The notes: generated from the letters alone by a model not told the origin. Counted from the first letter of the stretch, positions 1-12,586 are shown. The stretch is 64,000 nucleotides of DNA from Methylophilus sp. 14 (GCF_015354345.1 NZ_JADKYS010000004.1:62001-126000); one strand, 5' to 3'. Translations and numbers: made by a program.

Positions 1-60
1 ATTAGGTGCTCTGAGGCAGATTTTTCCCAAACATTCAGACAGTTAAGTCCTGTTTGGTGC

Positions 61-89
61 TTGACTTCGGCGAGTGAATAATTCAAAAT
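61..89 (+). promoter_or_regulatory. Possible sigma-70 promoter of the atp operon
   Basis: TTGACT at 61-66 and CAAAAT at 84-89 are separated by 17 bases, about 50 bases upstream of the atpI start. The -35 box is good and the -10 box matches four of six positions. The position fits the head of the ATP synthase operon, but an upstream gene outside the window could also supply transcription. Confidence 0.35.
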
Positions 90-136
90 CTCGCGTCTTT
101 GTAGTATTTTGCCTTGAATTTTAGCGGTCTAACCCC

Positions 137-529
137 ATGAGTGGTCAACAAAACACTGCGGCTGGCATGTCGCTTTATAGCAATATGCTGCGCTGGCAGG
201 TCATGGCGACGACGGCTGTCACATTGATTGCCTATGCTGTGGGTGGTTTACCGGCAGCATTATCCGCTTTTATGGGCGGTGTTTCTGTGGTGATTGGTGC
301 CTGGTTTGCAGCGAGAATCGCAGAAAAAGGTCGTTTAAAAACAGACCCGACAGCAGTATTGCTCAATTTACTCAAGGCAGAAGCAGTAAAAATAGTAATC
401 ATCGCGATTATCCTGTTTGTGGTTTTCAAGCTGTATCAGGCATTGGTGCCTTTCGCACTGATTGCTGGCTTGGCGGCAGCAGCGCTTTTTTCAGGCGCAG
501 CACTGGCAAAATCACAAGTAGATGTGTAG
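137..529 (+). CDS. atpI: ATP synthase subunit I (assembly/accessory membrane protein)
   Basis: A 130-residue protein rich in hydrophobic segments (about residues 20-40, 44-60, 78-98 and 102-120), consistent with a four-helix membrane protein. In the family AtpI helps assemble the c-ring and may assist Mg2+ supply; it is not part of the finished enzyme. Assignment rests mainly on its place as first gene of a complete atpIBEFHAGDC operon, 29 bases before atpB, and on length and topology, since AtpI sequences diverge strongly. The ATG at 137 has only a weak ribosome site. Confidence 0.88.
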   Translation: MSGQQNTAAGMSLYSNMLRWQVMATTAVTLIAYAVGGLPAALSAFMGGVSVVIGAWFAARIAEKGRLKTDPTAVLLNLLKAEAVKIVIIAIILFVVFKLYQALVPFALIAGLAAAALFSGAALAKSQVDV

Positions 530-558
530 ACACGTTAATTTAAAAATAGTTTGAAGAT

Positions 559-1395
559 ATGACAACTGAACACGCACAAAACGTAGAACTCACTCCTTCT
601 GAATATATCGCGCACCATTTGAGCTTTAATGCTCAAGGTGTCAACGGCAATACTGCCTCTGAAGGCTTCTGGGTGTTGCACTACGACACCTTGTTGACTT
701 CTGTTGTACTGGGCTTGCTGGTCATGGGCTTGATCTGGTGGGTGGCACGTGGTGCCACCGCTGGCGTGCCAACCAAGCGTCAAGCTTTTGTTGAGTTGGT
801 GTTTGGTTTTGTTGATGATCAAGTCAAAAACATTTTCCACGGTGATCGTCATTCATTTATTGCCCCAACGGCCCTGACCGTGTTTATCTGGGTGCTGGCC
901 ATGAACTCCATGGACTTCCTGCCAGTCGACTGGGTGGCTGCTATCGTGTCATTCTTTGGTGGCGAGCACGCAAAATGGCGTATCGTCCCGACTTCGGATA
1001 TCAACACCACCTTTGCTCTGGCACTGGCTGTGTGGTTCCTGATGATTTTCTTCTCCATCAAAGCCAAGGGCTTGGGTGGCTGGATTCACGAACTGTTCTG
1101 TGCGCCATTTGGCAGCAATCCGCTGGTATGGCCTGCCAACTTCCTGTTCAACCTGATTGAATACGTTTCAAAACCACTTTCTCACTCATTGCGTTTGTTC
1201 GGTAACATGTACGCCGGTGAAATCATTTTCTTGCTGTTGGGTATGTGGGCTGCCACAGGCCTGAGCGGAACCGTGTTTGGTGCCATTCTGGGAGCTGGCT
1301 GGTCTATCTTCCACATCCTGATTGTGGCATTGCAAGCGTTTATTTTCATGATGCTGACTGTGGTCTACTTGGCCATGGCGCATGAGTCACACTAG
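559..1395 (+). CDS. atpB: F1Fo ATP synthase subunit a
   Basis: Subunit a (278 residues) forms the two proton half-channels of Fo in the inner membrane, against the c-ring. The essential arginine is visible in the conserved [12 protein letters not shown] stretch as R212, matching R210 of E. coli. Several hydrophobic helices are evident, for example near residues 45-65, 105-120, 152-168, 215-235 and 240-275. It lies between atpI and atpE as in other proteobacteria. Length is normal and nothing is broken. Confidence 0.97.
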   Translation: MTTEHAQNVELTPSEYIAHHLSFNAQGVNGNTASEGFWVLHYDTLLTSVVLGLLVMGLIWWVARGATAGVPTKRQAFVELVFGFVDDQVKNIFHGDRHSFIAPTALTVFIWVLAMNSMDFLPVDWVAAIVSFFGGEHAKWRIVPTSDINTTFALALAVWFLMIFFSIKAKGLGGWIHELFCAPFGSNPLVWPANFLFNLIEYVSKPLSHSLRLFGNMYAGEIIFLLLGMWAATGLSGTVFGAILGAGWSIFHILIVALQAFIFMMLTVVYLAMAHESH

Positions 1396-1443
1396 TTTTT
1401 AACTTTGTAGTTGTTTTTAATTCTTTATAAGAGAGGGTATTAA

Positions 1444-1710
<267 letters not shown>

Positions 1711-1788
1711 TTTTTACTCGGTAATCTCCGCCCGGTAGGGTTTAAGTGTGACTTAAACCTTTCAACCAATCAGTATGATGGATCCAAA

Positions 1789-2259
1789 ATGAATATTAAT
1801 TTCACACTCATCGCGCAAGCTATCGCATTTGCAGTGTTGATCTGGTTCACGGTGAAATTCGTTTGGCCGCCGCTGTTAACAGCGATCGAAACGCGCCAAA
1901 AGGAAATCGCAGATGGTTTGGCTGCTGCCCAAGAAGGCAAAAGTGCCTTAGAAGTGGCTGCCAAAAAGTCTGAAGCAACGCTGAACGAGGCCAAACAAAA
2001 GGCAACTGAGATCATTGGGCAAGCCGAAAAACGCGCCGCTCAAATCATTGATGAAGCTAAGGGTAATGCCAAAGCTGAAGGTGATCGCATTATCGCCGGT
2101 GCCAAAGCTGAAATCGATCAGGAAGTGAACCGTGCCAAAGAAGGTCTGCGTGCACAGGTTTCCACATTGGCCGTGGCCGGTGCAGAAAAAATCCTGCGTA
2201 AAGAGATTGACGCTAAAGCACACAGCGAAATGTTGGCTAAACTCGCTGCGGAACTTTAA
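1789..2259 (+). CDS. atpF: F1Fo ATP synthase subunit b (peripheral stalk)
   Basis: A 156-residue protein with one N-terminal membrane helix (about residues 5-25, ending WPP) followed by a long charged, Ala- and Glu-rich coiled-coil region to the C-terminus. This is the usual architecture of the b subunit, which dimerises and links subunit a to the delta subunit. Length equals that of E. coli AtpF. It is followed 17 bases later by atpH. Confidence 0.96.
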   Translation: MNINFTLIAQAIAFAVLIWFTVKFVWPPLLTAIETRQKEIADGLAAAQEGKSALEVAAKKSEATLNEAKQKATEIIGQAEKRAAQIIDEAKGNAKAEGDRIIAGAKAEIDQEVNRAKEGLRAQVSTLAVAGAEKILRKEIDAKAHSEMLAKLAAEL

Positions 2260-2276
2260 GGTAAAAGGGATAAAAC

Positions 2277-2813
2277 ATGGCTGAACTCTCAACCATTGCA
2301 AGGCCTTATGCTGTCGCTGCCTACAAACTGGGCAAAGAGAAAAAAGCATTGGCAAAATGGTCTGAAATGTTGGCATTGGCCGCGGCAGTCGCAGCAAATG
2401 ACCAAATGAAAACCCTGATTGATGACCCTAAGCTGAATGCCGCTGATATTGAAGCAGCATTCCTCAAGGTTTGCGGCGACAATCTTAACGAGCATGGTCA
2501 GAATTTGATCAAGACCTTGGTTGAATATGGCCGTTTATCCTTATTGCCTGCCATTGCTGAAGCTTTTGAGGCTTTGAAAGCGCAAGATGAAGGCACCTTG
2601 GACGCACAAATCATTGCCGCTGCCAAAATCACGGCAACGCAAACGAAAGATTTGGTGAAACGTCTGGAAGCCAAGTTCGGCAAGAAAATTGAAGCAAGCG
2701 TTTCCGTAGATCCGGAAATCATTGGCGGCATCAAAATTATTGTTGGCGACACCGTTATCGACGCGTCTGTCCAAGGTCAGTTACAAAATTTAGCCTATAC
2801 GCTCACAGCATAA
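2277..2813 (+). CDS. atpH: F1Fo ATP synthase subunit delta
   Basis: A 178-residue soluble protein. The N-terminus (STIARPYAVAAY) matches the delta/OSCP family start, and the C-terminal part contains the family GGIKIIVGDTVIDASV stretch (about residues 149-164). Delta caps the F1 head and binds the b-dimer of the peripheral stalk. It sits between atpF and atpA, with a ribosome site (AAGGGA) before its ATG and 16 bases before the next gene. Confidence 0.96.
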   Translation: MAELSTIARPYAVAAYKLGKEKKALAKWSEMLALAAAVAANDQMKTLIDDPKLNAADIEAAFLKVCGDNLNEHGQNLIKTLVEYGRLSLLPAIAEAFEALKAQDEGTLDAQIIAAAKITATQTKDLVKRLEAKFGKKIEASVSVDPEIIGGIKIIVGDTVIDASVQGQLQNLAYTLTA

Positions 2814-2829
2814 GGCATAGGAGAATTAA

Positions 2830-4371
2830 ATGCAGTTATCTACATCAGAGATTAGCGAGCTCATTAAGAGCCGTTTGGAAAACTTCTCTACCTCTGCGGA
2901 AGCCCGTACTCAGGGTACCGTGATTTCCGTAACAGACGGCATTGTGCGTATCCATGGCCTGTCTAACGTGATGTCCGGCGAGATGATTGAGTTTCCAGGC
3001 AACACTTTCGGTTTGGCATTGAACCTGGAGCGTGACTCCGTGGGTGCCGTGGTATTGGGTGAGTACGAGCACATTACAGAAGGCGATACCTGTAAATGTA
3101 CAGGCCGTATTCTGGAAGTGCCAGTCGGTCCTGAACTGATTGGTCGCGTGGTGAACGCACTGGGTCAGCCTATCGATGGCAAAGGTCCAGTCAACGCCAA
3201 GCTGACAGACAAAATTGAAAAAATTGCACCAGGCGTGATTGCACGTAAATCTGTGTCACAACCAGTGCAAACTGGCCTGAAGTCTATCGACTCTATGGTA
3301 CCGGTTGGCCGTGGCCAACGTGAATTGATCATTGGTGACCGTCAGACTGGTAAAACAGCGGTTGCCGTTGATGCGATCATCAACCAAAAAGGTCAGAACA
3401 TGACTTGTATCTACGTTGCGGTTGGCCAAAAGGCTTCAACCATTGCCAACGTAGTACGTAAACTGGAAGAGCACGGCGCGATGGCTTACACCATTGTTGT
3501 CGCTGCTTCAGCTTCCGACTCTGCTGCCCTGCAATTTCTGGCACCATATGCCGGTTGTACCATGGGTGAATACTTCCGTGACCGTGGCCAAGATGCATTG
3601 ATCGTTTACGATGACTTGTCCAAACAAGCGGTTGCTTACCGTCAGATTTCTCTGTTGCTGCGTCGTCCACCAGGCCGCGAAGCTTACCCAGGTGACGTGT
3701 TCTACATCCACTCACGTTTGTTGGAGCGTGCTGCTCGCGTAAACGAAGAGTATGTAGAGAAATTCACTAACGGTGAAGTCAAAGGTAAAACAGGTTCATT
3801 GACTGCATTGCCAGTGATTGAAACGCAGGCAGGTGACGTTTCTGCATTCGTGCCAACCAACGTGATTTCGATTACCGATGGTCAGATCTTCCTGGAAACT
3901 GACTTGTTTAACGCGGGCGTACGTCCTGCGATTAACGCCGGTATTTCTGTTTCTCGCGTGGGTGGTGCTGCACAAACCAAAATCATCAAAAAATTGGGTG
4001 GTGGTGTGCGTCTGGCATTGGCTCAGTATCGTGAACTGGCTGCGTTTGCGCAGTTTGCTTCCGATCTGGACGAAGCAACCCGTAAACAACTGGACCGCGG
4101 TCGTATGTTTACCGAGTTGATGAAACAGGCTCAATACGCGCCATTGAACGTTGCAAACATGGGCGTGAGCTTGTTTGCAGCTAACAAAGGTTTCTTTGAT
4201 GACGTGCCAACCAACAAGGTATTGGCATTTGAAAATGCATTGCATGGTTTCTTGAACTCCAAGTACAAGAACATCATCGATGCAATCGAGTCCAGCAAAG
4301 ATCTGAGCGGTGACAACGAGAAGGCATTGGAAGCTGCGATTCAAGATTTCAAAGCAACTAACGCTTATTAA
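2830..4371 (+). CDS. atpA: F1 ATP synthase subunit alpha
   Basis: Alpha (513 residues, the same size as E. coli) carries the non-catalytic nucleotide sites of F1 and alternates with beta. The P-loop GDRQTGKT is at residues 169-176, followed by the family segments [17 protein letters not shown] and [17 protein letters not shown]. The N-terminal residues 1-20 form the amphipathic segment that contacts delta. Preceded by a good ribosome site (AGGAG) in the short gap after atpH. Confidence 0.98.
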   Translation: MQLSTSEISELIKSRLENFSTSAEARTQGTVISVTDGIVRIHGLSNVMSGEMIEFPGNTFGLALNLERDSVGAVVLGEYEHITEGDTCKCTGRILEVPVGPELIGRVVNALGQPIDGKGPVNAKLTDKIEKIAPGVIARKSVSQPVQTGLKSIDSMVPVGRGQRELIIGDRQTGKTAVAVDAIINQKGQNMTCIYVAVGQKASTIANVVRKLEEHGAMAYTIVVAASASDSAALQFLAPYAGCTMGEYFRDRGQDALIVYDDLSKQAVAYRQISLLLRRPPGREAYPGDVFYIHSRLLERAARVNEEYVEKFTNGEVKGKTGSLTALPVIETQAGDVSAFVPTNVISITDGQIFLETDLFNAGVRPAINAGISVSRVGGAAQTKIIKKLGGGVRLALAQYRELAAFAQFASDLDEATRKQLDRGRMFTELMKQAQYAPLNVANMGVSLFAANKGFFDDVPTNKVLAFENALHGFLNSKYKNIIDAIESSKDLSGDNEKALEAAIQDFKATNAY

Positions 4372-4400
4372 TCTCGGACACTTCGACTTAGGAACCTAAT

Positions 4401-5270
4401 ATGGCAGGTAGTAAAGAGATTAGAACCAAGATCAAGAGTGTAGAAAATACACGCAAGATCACCAAGGCGATGGAGATGGTAGCCGCTTCTAAAATGCGTA
4501 AAGCGCAGGACAGAATGCGTGCTTCCCGCCCCTACGCGGATAAAATCCGTAACGTGGCGGCTCACCTCTCCTTTGCACAATCCGAGTATCGTCATCCGTT
4601 TTTGATTAAACGTGACGTGGTGAAAAATGTGGGCCTGATTGTGGTCAGCTCGGACAAAGGCCTGTGCGGCGGTTTAAACACCAACGTATTGCGTTTGTCA
4701 CTGAACCAGATGAAAGCCTGGGAAGCTGAAGGCAAAGGCATCAGCGTCAGCGCGATCGGTAACAAAGGCTATGGCTTTATGAACCGTATCGGTGCGCAGG
4801 TGAAATCCCATATCACCGGTTTGGGCGATACTCCGCATCTGGAAAAGCTGATCGGTAGCATCAAGGTCATGCTGGATGCGTACATTGCTGGTGAAATTGA
4901 TCAGCTTTACATCTGCTATACCAAATTCATCAACACCATGAAGCAAGAGCCGACCATGCAACAATTGTTGCCATTGACCGGTGAGCAATTGGGCAGCCCG
5001 AACGGCCATTGGGATTACATCTATGAGCCAGAAGCAAAACCAGTGGTCGATGAATTGATGGTGCGCTATATCGAGTCACTGATTTATAACGCAGTGGCTG
5101 AAAACATGGCGTCCGAGCAATCTGCCCGTATGGTGGCGATGAAATCTGCTTCCGATAACGCGAAAAACGTCATTGGCGAGCTGAAATTGGTTTACAACAA
5201 AGCCCGTCAGGCAGCGATTACCAAAGAGATTTCAGAAATCGTCGGCGGTGCGGCAGCGGTTTCGTCCTAA
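4401..5270 (+). CDS. atpG: F1 ATP synthase subunit gamma
   Basis: Gamma (289 residues) is the rotating central shaft. The N-terminal coiled coil with the conserved [20 protein letters not shown] start and the C-terminal helix ending in [19 protein letters not shown], which together fill the alpha-beta ring, are both present. The middle part includes [13 protein letters not shown] (about residues 82-94), a family signature. It follows atpA by 29 bases and precedes atpD by 80 bases. Confidence 0.97.
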   Translation: MAGSKEIRTKIKSVENTRKITKAMEMVAASKMRKAQDRMRASRPYADKIRNVAAHLSFAQSEYRHPFLIKRDVVKNVGLIVVSSDKGLCGGLNTNVLRLSLNQMKAWEAEGKGISVSAIGNKGYGFMNRIGAQVKSHITGLGDTPHLEKLIGSIKVMLDAYIAGEIDQLYICYTKFINTMKQEPTMQQLLPLTGEQLGSPNGHWDYIYEPEAKPVVDELMVRYIESLIYNAVAENMASEQSARMVAMKSASDNAKNVIGELKLVYNKARQAAITKEISEIVGGAAAVSS

Positions 5271-5341
5271 GGCGCGCGTTTTAAACCCTATGGTTTAAGC
5301 GCAAGTGAAAGAATTCAATTAGATCTGACTCATACAGTTAG

Positions 5342-6787
<1,446 letters not shown>

Positions 6788-6856
6788 TCGTGATATGCGG
6801 GCATCGTTTCACGTTGCCTGCATCATCAATTTCAGTGAAATAGAAAAGAGAACATT

Positions 6857-7282
6857 ATGGCAAATACAGTGCATATCGATGTTGTGAGTGCCGAAGAGTC
6901 CATCTTCTCTGGTGAAGCCGAGTTTGTGGTTGCACCAGCTGGCGCAGGTGAAGTGGGTATCTATCCACATCACGCACCGATGATTACCACCATCAAGCCA
7001 GGCGCATTGCGTATTAAGCAAACTTCCGAGCAAGAAGAGACTGTGATTTATATTTCTGGCGGCATGCTGGAAGTACAACCAGGACTGGTGACAGTACTGG
7101 CGGACACAGCGATTCGTGGCCAGGATCTTGATGAAGCAAAAGCCATCGCAGCGAAAGAAGCCGCAGAAGAAGCATTGCGTAACCGTTCTTCGGAGATCGA
7201 TTACGCAGCTGCCCAGGCTGAATTGGCAGAAGCGATTGCACAAATACAGGCAATCCAGAAATTGCGTAAATCTGTGCACTAG
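6857..7282 (+). CDS. atpC: F1 ATP synthase subunit epsilon
   Basis: Epsilon (141 residues) has the N-terminal beta-sandwich (about residues 1-87, with [14 protein letters not shown]) and a C-terminal Ala/Glu-rich helical hairpin that can inhibit ATP hydrolysis in this family. It is the last gene of the ATP synthase operon and is followed by a strong intrinsic terminator at 7309-7333. Confidence 0.97.
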   Translation: MANTVHIDVVSAEESIFSGEAEFVVAPAGAGEVGIYPHHAPMITTIKPGALRIKQTSEQEETVIYISGGMLEVQPGLVTVLADTAIRGQDLDEAKAIAAKEAAEEALRNRSSEIDYAAAQAELAEAIAQIQAIQKLRKSVH

Positions 7283-7308
7283 ATTCCTGTGGAGTCTGGC
7301 AATAAAAC

Positions 7309-7333
7309 AGGCGGCTTTCGAGCCGCCTTTTTT
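7309..7333 (+). terminator. Rho-independent terminator after atpC
   Basis: Stem GGCGGCT / AGCCGCC with a TTCG tetraloop (7310-7327) followed by six T. It closes the atp operon before glmU, whose ATG lies only 23 bases further on, so some read-through into glmU is possible. Confidence 0.9.
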
Positions 7334-7355
7334 GTTTCTGCGCTAAAATAACAGC

Positions 7356-8726
7356 ATGAGAGATTTAAATATTGTAATTCTCGCCGCGGGTAAAGGTACC
7401 CGTATGCGATCAGACCTGCCGAAGGTGTTACATGCCGTCGGTGGCAAGCCTATTTTGCACCATGTGATCGCCGCGGCACGCCAGCTCGACCCACAAACCA
7501 TTACGGTGGTGTACGGCTTTGGTGGCGAACAGGTGCAACAACAGACGCCGGGAGAGGACTTGCAATGGGTATTGCAAGCCGAGCAACTGGGTACCGGCCA
7601 CGCCGTGCAACAAGCCCTGCCTACCCTGCCCGATCAAGGTAAAACACTCATTCTGTTAGGGGATGTGCCACTGGTGGATGTGGCGGCTTGCCGCGAGATG
7701 CTGGCAAAGGCAGATGATCACCTCGTCGTGCAAACATTTATCAAGTCAGACCCGACCGGCTATGGCCGTATTGTGCGCAACGACCATAATGAAGTCGTTG
7801 CGATTGTCGAGCATAAAGATGCCAGCGAGGCACAACGCGTCATACAGGAAGTGAATACCGGCATCATGGCGATGCCGAATGCACAGCTTAAATCGTGGCT
7901 GGGCAAGATTACCAACCAGAACGCGCAGCAGGAGTATTATTTAACCGATATTATTGCGTTGTCTGTGAATGAAGGCCGTGCCGTATTGCCACATGTGGTG
8001 GCTGATGCCTGGTCAGTGACCGGGATTAATTCCAAGTTGGACTTGCAACAGATCGAGCGTGAATACCAGCTGCGTCAGGCAACAACGTTGATGACTCAGG
8101 GCGTGACTTTGCTCGATGCACAGCGTATTGATATCCGTGGCACATTGACCTGCGGTCGTGATGTGCTGATTGATGTGAACTGTGTGTTTGCAGGTGACGT
8201 GATACTGGAGGACGATGTACAGATTGGTCCCCACTGTGTGATTAAGGATGCGTTAATTTCCAAAGGCACGCGGCTGGCGGCGTTTACGCATATTGATGAT
8301 GCTAAGGTCGGCCCAGGCAGCAAAATCGGCCCGTTTGCGCGTTTGCGTCCGGGCACGCAATTGGCCGCACAGACCCATGTTGGCAATTTTGTTGAAATCA
8401 AGAATGCCACAGTCGGTCTGGGTAGCAAGGTTAATCATTTGAGCTACGTTGGTGATGCCAGCATCGGTGCCAATGTGAATATCGGCGCAGGCACCATCAC
8501 TTGTAATTATGACGGTGCGAACAAACATAAAACCATTATTGAAGATGATGTGTTTGTCGGCTCGGATACGCAGTTAGTGGCGCCAGTCACTGTCGGCCGT
8601 GGTGCGACGATTGCCGCAGGCTCAACCATTACCAAAGATGTGCCGGCAGACAGCTTAACGCTATGCCGTGCGCGGGAACAACGGTCAATTCAAGGATGGA
8701 AACGTCCACAAAAGGTGAAAAAATAA
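7356..8726 (+). CDS. glmU: Bifunctional GlcNAc-1-P uridyltransferase / GlcN-1-P acetyltransferase
   Basis: GlmU (456 residues) acetylates glucosamine-1-phosphate and joins it to UTP, giving UDP-GlcNAc for peptidoglycan and LPS. The N-terminal pyrophosphorylase has LAAGKGTRM (residues 9-17) and the Lys of LPKVLH. The C-terminal half is a left-handed beta helix of hexapeptide repeats (about residues 250-440), including the active-site stretch around [19 protein letters not shown]. Length matches E. coli GlmU. It runs into glmS after 4 bases, so UDP-GlcNAc supply genes are co-transcribed. Confidence 0.98.
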   Translation: MRDLNIVILAAGKGTRMRSDLPKVLHAVGGKPILHHVIAAARQLDPQTITVVYGFGGEQVQQQTPGEDLQWVLQAEQLGTGHAVQQALPTLPDQGKTLILLGDVPLVDVAACREMLAKADDHLVVQTFIKSDPTGYGRIVRNDHNEVVAIVEHKDASEAQRVIQEVNTGIMAMPNAQLKSWLGKITNQNAQQEYYLTDIIALSVNEGRAVLPHVVADAWSVTGINSKLDLQQIEREYQLRQATTLMTQGVTLLDAQRIDIRGTLTCGRDVLIDVNCVFAGDVILEDDVQIGPHCVIKDALISKGTRLAAFTHIDDAKVGPGSKIGPFARLRPGTQLAAQTHVGNFVEIKNATVGLGSKVNHLSYVGDASIGANVNIGAGTITCNYDGANKHKTIIEDDVFVGSDTQLVAPVTVGRGATIAAGSTITKDVPADSLTLCRAREQRSIQGWKRPQKVKK

Positions 8727-8730
8727 GCGT

Positions 8731-10566
8731 ATGTGCGGCATTGTCGGTGCGGTCTCCAACAGAAATATTGTTCCACTCTTGATCGAGGGCTTAAGCAGGC
8801 TCGAATATCGTGGTTATGACTCAGCCGGGATTGCCGTACTGAACCAAACCATAGAACGCGCTCGCGCTGTCGGACGTGTGTCCGAGCTGCAGTTAAAAGC
8901 AGAAGGCATGCATAGCCAGATTGGTATCGGCCACACGCGCTGGGCCACCCATGGTGGCGTCACCGAGCAAAATGCGCACCCGCATGTGTCGCCTGCGCAA
9001 GACAACGCACAGATTGCAGTTGTGCATAACGGCATTATCGAAAATCACGACGAACAACGTGATCGCCTGAAAGCGCTGGGCTACCAGTTTTATTCGCAAA
9101 CAGATACCGAAGTCATCGCCCATCTGGTGCATTACTATTACCAGCAAAGCCAGGATTTATTCACAGCAGTTAAACAGGCCATTGCCGAATTAACCGGAGC
9201 CTATGCCATCAGTGTGATTGCGCTGGATAATCCGCAGCAAATGGTGGTCGCCCGCCTAGGTTGCCCATTGCTGATTGGCCTGGGTGACGGTGAAAATTTT
9301 GTCGCCTCTGATGTATCTGCCGTGCTTTCAGCCACGCGTAAAGTGATTTACCTCGAAGATGGTGATGTAGCAACACTGCAAACCGATGCCGTGGTGATTA
9401 TCGACAAACGCGGCGAGGTGGCGGAACGTAAAGTGCATCTGAGTGATGTGTCACTGGCCTCGCTGGAGCTCGGCCCTTACAGCCACTTTATGCAAAAAGA
9501 AATCCACGAGCAGCCACGTGCGATTAGCGATACGATTGAGGCGCTGATTGACGATGGCGCGTTCAGGAGTGAGTTATTTGGCCAGTCGGCCGCGAGCATT
9601 TTTTCACAGATTGATAGCGTACTGATTTTGGCGGCAGGCACCAGTTACTATGCTGGGCTCACGGCTAAATACTGGCTGGAAAGCATCGCTAAAATTCCAA
9701 CCTCGGTTGAGATCGCCAGTGAATATCGTTATCGCGAGTCCGTCCCCAATCCTAAGCAGCTGATTGTGACTATTTCACAATCGGGCGAAACGCTGGATAC
9801 CATGGAAGCGCTCAAGCATGCGCAGAAACTGGGCCATGAACACAGTCTGGCGATTTGTAACGTACAGGAAAGTGCGATTCCGCGTGCTTCGTCATTGATC
9901 TTTTACACGCGCGCCGGCGCTGAAATCGGGGTTGCCAGTACCAAGGCATTCACCACGCAGTTGATTGCACTGTTTGTGCTGGCTGTCACTTTAAGCAAAG
10001 CGCGTGGCTTATTGAGTGCGCCACAAGAGCAGCAATATTTATCCGATTTGCGCCAACTGACAGGTGGCGTGCAGATTGCCTTGAATCTGGAGCCGCAAAT
10101 CCGCGAATGGGCACATCGCTTTGGTGACAAAGAGCATGCCTTGTTCCTGGGGCGTGGCGTGCACTTCCCGATTGCGATGGAAGGTGCACTCAAACTTAAA
10201 GAGATTTCCTATATTCACGCTGAAGCCTATCCGGCTGGTGAGTTGAAACATGGCCCATTGGCATTAGTCGACAGCAATATGCCGGTAGTGGTGATTGCGC
10301 CTAATGATGCTTTATTGGAGAAGGTCAAATCCAATATGCAGGAGGTCAAAGCACGTGGTGGCGAGTTGTTTGTGTTTGCCGATGCCGACAGCCATTTTAA
10401 AGAATCTGAAGGCGTGCATGTGATCCGCACGCCGCGCCATGTCGGTGTGTTGTCGCCTATTTTGCATGCGATTCCGGTACAGTTGCTGGCTTATCATGCG
10501 GCTTTACTCAAAGGCACTGATGTGGACAAACCACGCAACCTGGCCAAGAGTGTGACCGTTGAGTAA
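8731..10566 (+). CDS. glmS: Glutamine-fructose-6-phosphate aminotransferase (isomerising)
   Basis: GlmS (611 residues) makes glucosamine-6-phosphate from fructose-6-phosphate and glutamine. C2 after the initiator Met is the glutaminase nucleophile (MCGIVGAV). The N-terminal amidotransferase domain contains [11 protein letters not shown]. The two SIS sugar-isomerase domains follow (AAGTSYYAG and SQSGETLDT in the first), and the protein ends in the family motif [13 protein letters not shown]. Length equals E. coli GlmS within two residues. A terminator follows. Confidence 0.98.
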   Translation: MCGIVGAVSNRNIVPLLIEGLSRLEYRGYDSAGIAVLNQTIERARAVGRVSELQLKAEGMHSQIGIGHTRWATHGGVTEQNAHPHVSPAQDNAQIAVVHNGIIENHDEQRDRLKALGYQFYSQTDTEVIAHLVHYYYQQSQDLFTAVKQAIAELTGAYAISVIALDNPQQMVVARLGCPLLIGLGDGENFVASDVSAVLSATRKVIYLEDGDVATLQTDAVVIIDKRGEVAERKVHLSDVSLASLELGPYSHFMQKEIHEQPRAISDTIEALIDDGAFRSELFGQSAASIFSQIDSVLILAAGTSYYAGLTAKYWLESIAKIPTSVEIASEYRYRESVPNPKQLIVTISQSGETLDTMEALKHAQKLGHEHSLAICNVQESAIPRASSLIFYTRAGAEIGVASTKAFTTQLIALFVLAVTLSKARGLLSAPQEQQYLSDLRQLTGGVQIALNLEPQIREWAHRFGDKEHALFLGRGVHFPIAMEGALKLKEISYIHAEAYPAGELKHGPLALVDSNMPVVVIAPNDALLEKVKSNMQEVKARGGELFVFADADSHFKESEGVHVIRTPRHVGVLSPILHAIPVQLLAYHAALLKGTDVDKPRNLAKSVTVE

Positions 10567-10578
10567 GTAATAAAGACA

Positions 10579-10606
10579 AAAAGCCCCGACATTCGGGGCT
10601 TTTTTC
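10579..10606. terminator. Rho-independent terminator after glmS
   Basis: AAAAGCCCCGA and TCGGGGCTTTTTT pair around a short loop. The A-run before and T-run after the stem would allow it to work on either strand, but only the plus-strand use after glmS is supported by gene context. Confidence 0.9.
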
Positions 10607-10666
10607 AAATAAGAAAACGGCTAGTATCCCTTATACTGATAGTAGATGCTCATCAGAAAGGCAGTC

Positions 10667-11887
10667 ATGTCCACGTCACAACACAGTATTATCGGTCGCC
10701 AGCCGATTGTTAACAGCCAACAAGAGATTATCGGCTATGAGTTCTTTTTCAGGAACGATAGCCCAGGTAGCAATGTGCCTTTTGCCGAGGACATTGAAAC
10801 GTGCGCTAAGATTCTTTCTACCACCATGGATGAAATGCAGGATAGCTGGCTACTTGGTCAGCAACTGGCATTTATCAACGTCGATCATGTCATGTTGAGC
10901 AGTGTGTTTCTGGAGCTGATGCCTGCTGAAAAAACAGTTTTAGAGGTGGTGCATACGGTAGAGGTGACCCCGGAAATCATTGCACGGTGCCGTGAACTCA
11001 AAGAAGCCAAATTCAGAATTGCGCTGGACAACCCGCAACACCACCCGCAGCTGGAGGCATTGATCCCCTACGCAGAGTACATCAAGTTGGACATGCGAAA
11101 TGTGGATATTGCACAAGCGACACAGTGGCTCAAAAAGTATCAACCGACAGGGTGCAAACTGATTGCTGAAAAAGTCGAGCAGACTGCTCAGTTTGATAGC
11201 TTGCTTGAGGCAGGTTACCAGCAGTTCCAGGGCTATTTTTACGCCAAGCCGGAAAACCTCAACAGCCGAGTCATTAACCCAAGCTTTGACGGCGTGCTGC
11301 ATTTGTTAAACCTGGTCAGCCAGGAGGCGGACAACAAAACCATAGAAAATGGTTTTAAGCGCGATACTACCCTGAGTTACAAGCTGCTGCGCTACATCAA
11401 TTCTGTGGGCTTTGGCTTGTCCTGCGAGGTACAGTCCATTGGCCATGCACTGACCATTTTGGGCCGCAATCAGTTATACCGCTGGTTAACGTTATTAATG
11501 GTCACTGCTGGCAATAACAGCAGCTCCCCTGCCCTGATGAAAACATCCATTACCCGTGGCCGTTTGACCGAGTTGCTGGGTGAGCAGTTTTTTGAAAAGC
11601 GTGACCGTGACAATTTGTTTGTAGTGGGGGTGTTTTCCTTGCTGGATGTGATGCTGAAAGTACCCATGGATAAGGTGCTGGAAAAATTGCAGTTGCCAGA
11701 GGCGATTGTAGACGCGCTTATCAGGCGTGAGGGAATTTTTGGCCCCTTCCTCAAGCTGACTGAAGCCTGCGAGGACGCCAACAGCGAAGAGATTTTGCAA
11801 TTGGCGGCAATGCTGCAACTAGACCCTGACAAAGTGAACCAGTGCCATATGGATGCCTTGGCCTGGACAGAAGCATTGGGGCTTTAA
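10667..11887 (+). CDS. EAL-HDOD domain signalling protein (YuxH type), degenerate EAL
   Basis: About 406 residues. The N-terminal half resembles an EAL phosphodiesterase but the key motifs are altered: GYEFFF stands where EAL is expected and ALDN where DDFG is expected, while KLDM and AEKVE survive. It therefore probably does not hydrolyse cyclic-di-GMP. The C-terminal half (from about residue 200, FDGVLHLLNL...DTTLSYKLLRYINS) is an HDOD domain, a catalytically inert HD relative. ATG at 10667 is preferred over 10646 because AAAGG lies 6 bases before it. The gene stands alone between terminators and hsp20; its partner is unknown. Confidence 0.85.
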   Translation: MSTSQHSIIGRQPIVNSQQEIIGYEFFFRNDSPGSNVPFAEDIETCAKILSTTMDEMQDSWLLGQQLAFINVDHVMLSSVFLELMPAEKTVLEVVHTVEVTPEIIARCRELKEAKFRIALDNPQHHPQLEALIPYAEYIKLDMRNVDIAQATQWLKKYQPTGCKLIAEKVEQTAQFDSLLEAGYQQFQGYFYAKPENLNSRVINPSFDGVLHLLNLVSQEADNKTIENGFKRDTTLSYKLLRYINSVGFGLSCEVQSIGHALTILGRNQLYRWLTLLMVTAGNNSSSPALMKTSITRGRLTELLGEQFFEKRDRDNLFVVGVFSLLDVMLKVPMDKVLEKLQLPEAIVDALIRREGIFGPFLKLTEACEDANSEEILQLAAMLQLDPDKVNQCHMDALAWTEALGL

Positions 11888-11901
11888 CCTGCGCGCTGAC
11901 C

Positions 11902-11929
11902 CTTGAAAAAATAAAGCGTATTCCCATAT
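11902..11929 (+). promoter_or_regulatory. Sigma-32 (RpoH) heat-shock promoter of hsp20
   Basis: CTTGAAA at 11902-11908 and CCCATAT at 11923-11929 with a 14-base spacer match the RpoH consensus (CTTGAAA, CCCATnT) at every specified position. Transcription would begin near 11937, giving a leader of about 65 bases before the Hsp20 ATG. Confidence 0.85.
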
Positions 11930-12002
11930 TGAAAATACAGATGCTTGCAGTTTGAGGTCTGAAATTCATGTTAATCGCTTTATTTTTACAAGGATCAACT
12001 TT

Positions 12003-12467
12003 ATGCGTACTTATGACTTAAGCCCTTTCTACAGAACCGCTATTGGTTTTGACCGCCTGGCTAAAATGCTCAACGAAAACCAGCGCAGCGAAAACGAAAT
12101 CAGCTATCCGCCTTATAACATCGAACTGGTCGACGAAAATGCCTACAAAATTGTGATGGCAGTCGCCGGTTTCCAGCAGGATGAGTTGGAGATTGAAACC
12201 GAACACCAGGCGTTGCGCGTGACTGGCCGCAAAGCAAAAACGCAACAGGAAACCACTTTTTTGCACCGTGGCATTGCCACGCGTGACTTCGAACACAAGT
12301 TCCAGTTGGCTGACCATGTCAAAGTGACAGGCGCCCACCTTGAAAACGGCTTGTTAACCATTGCCTTGTTGCGTGAAGTCCCCGAGGCATTCAAGCCACG
12401 CAAAATCCAGATTGGCACGCAGGCGCAAACCAATCCTACTTTTATTGAACAACGCGTAGCAGCATAA
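12003..12467 (+). CDS. Small heat-shock protein Hsp20 (IbpA-like)
   Basis: A 154-residue ATP-independent holdase that binds unfolding proteins. The start MRTYDLSPFYRTAIGFDRL is the class A bacterial IbpA-type N-terminus, and an alpha-crystallin domain spans about residues 35-128 (YNIELVDENAYKIVMAVAGF, then ENGLLTIALLREVPE). The in-frame reading extends upstream to a TTG at 11952, but AAGGA before the ATG at 12003 and the family N-terminus fix the start there. A consensus sigma-32 promoter precedes it and a terminator follows. Confidence 0.95.
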   Translation: MRTYDLSPFYRTAIGFDRLAKMLNENQRSENEISYPPYNIELVDENAYKIVMAVAGFQQDELEIETEHQALRVTGRKAKTQQETTFLHRGIATRDFEHKFQLADHVKVTGAHLENGLLTIALLREVPEAFKPRKIQIGTQAQTNPTFIEQRVAA

Positions 12468-12478
12468 GTGTTTAAGTT

Positions 12479-12503
12479 AAAAAGGGCCTCACGGCCCTTT
12501 TTT
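12479..12503. terminator. Terminator after hsp20
   Basis: AAAAAGGGCC, loop TCAC, GGCCC and six T. It isolates the heat-shock gene from ettA downstream. Confidence 0.88.
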
Positions 12504-12586
12504 CATGCCTGCATATTTTATGTGCAAGCTTATTTTCACCGCACGTATTAAAATACGCACTTTCAATCACCGTCCCGGAATTTCTC

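Noticed and set aside
8727-8731. glmS ribozyme before glmS
   Set aside because: Only four bases separate glmU and glmS, and the ribozyme is known from Gram-positive lineages.
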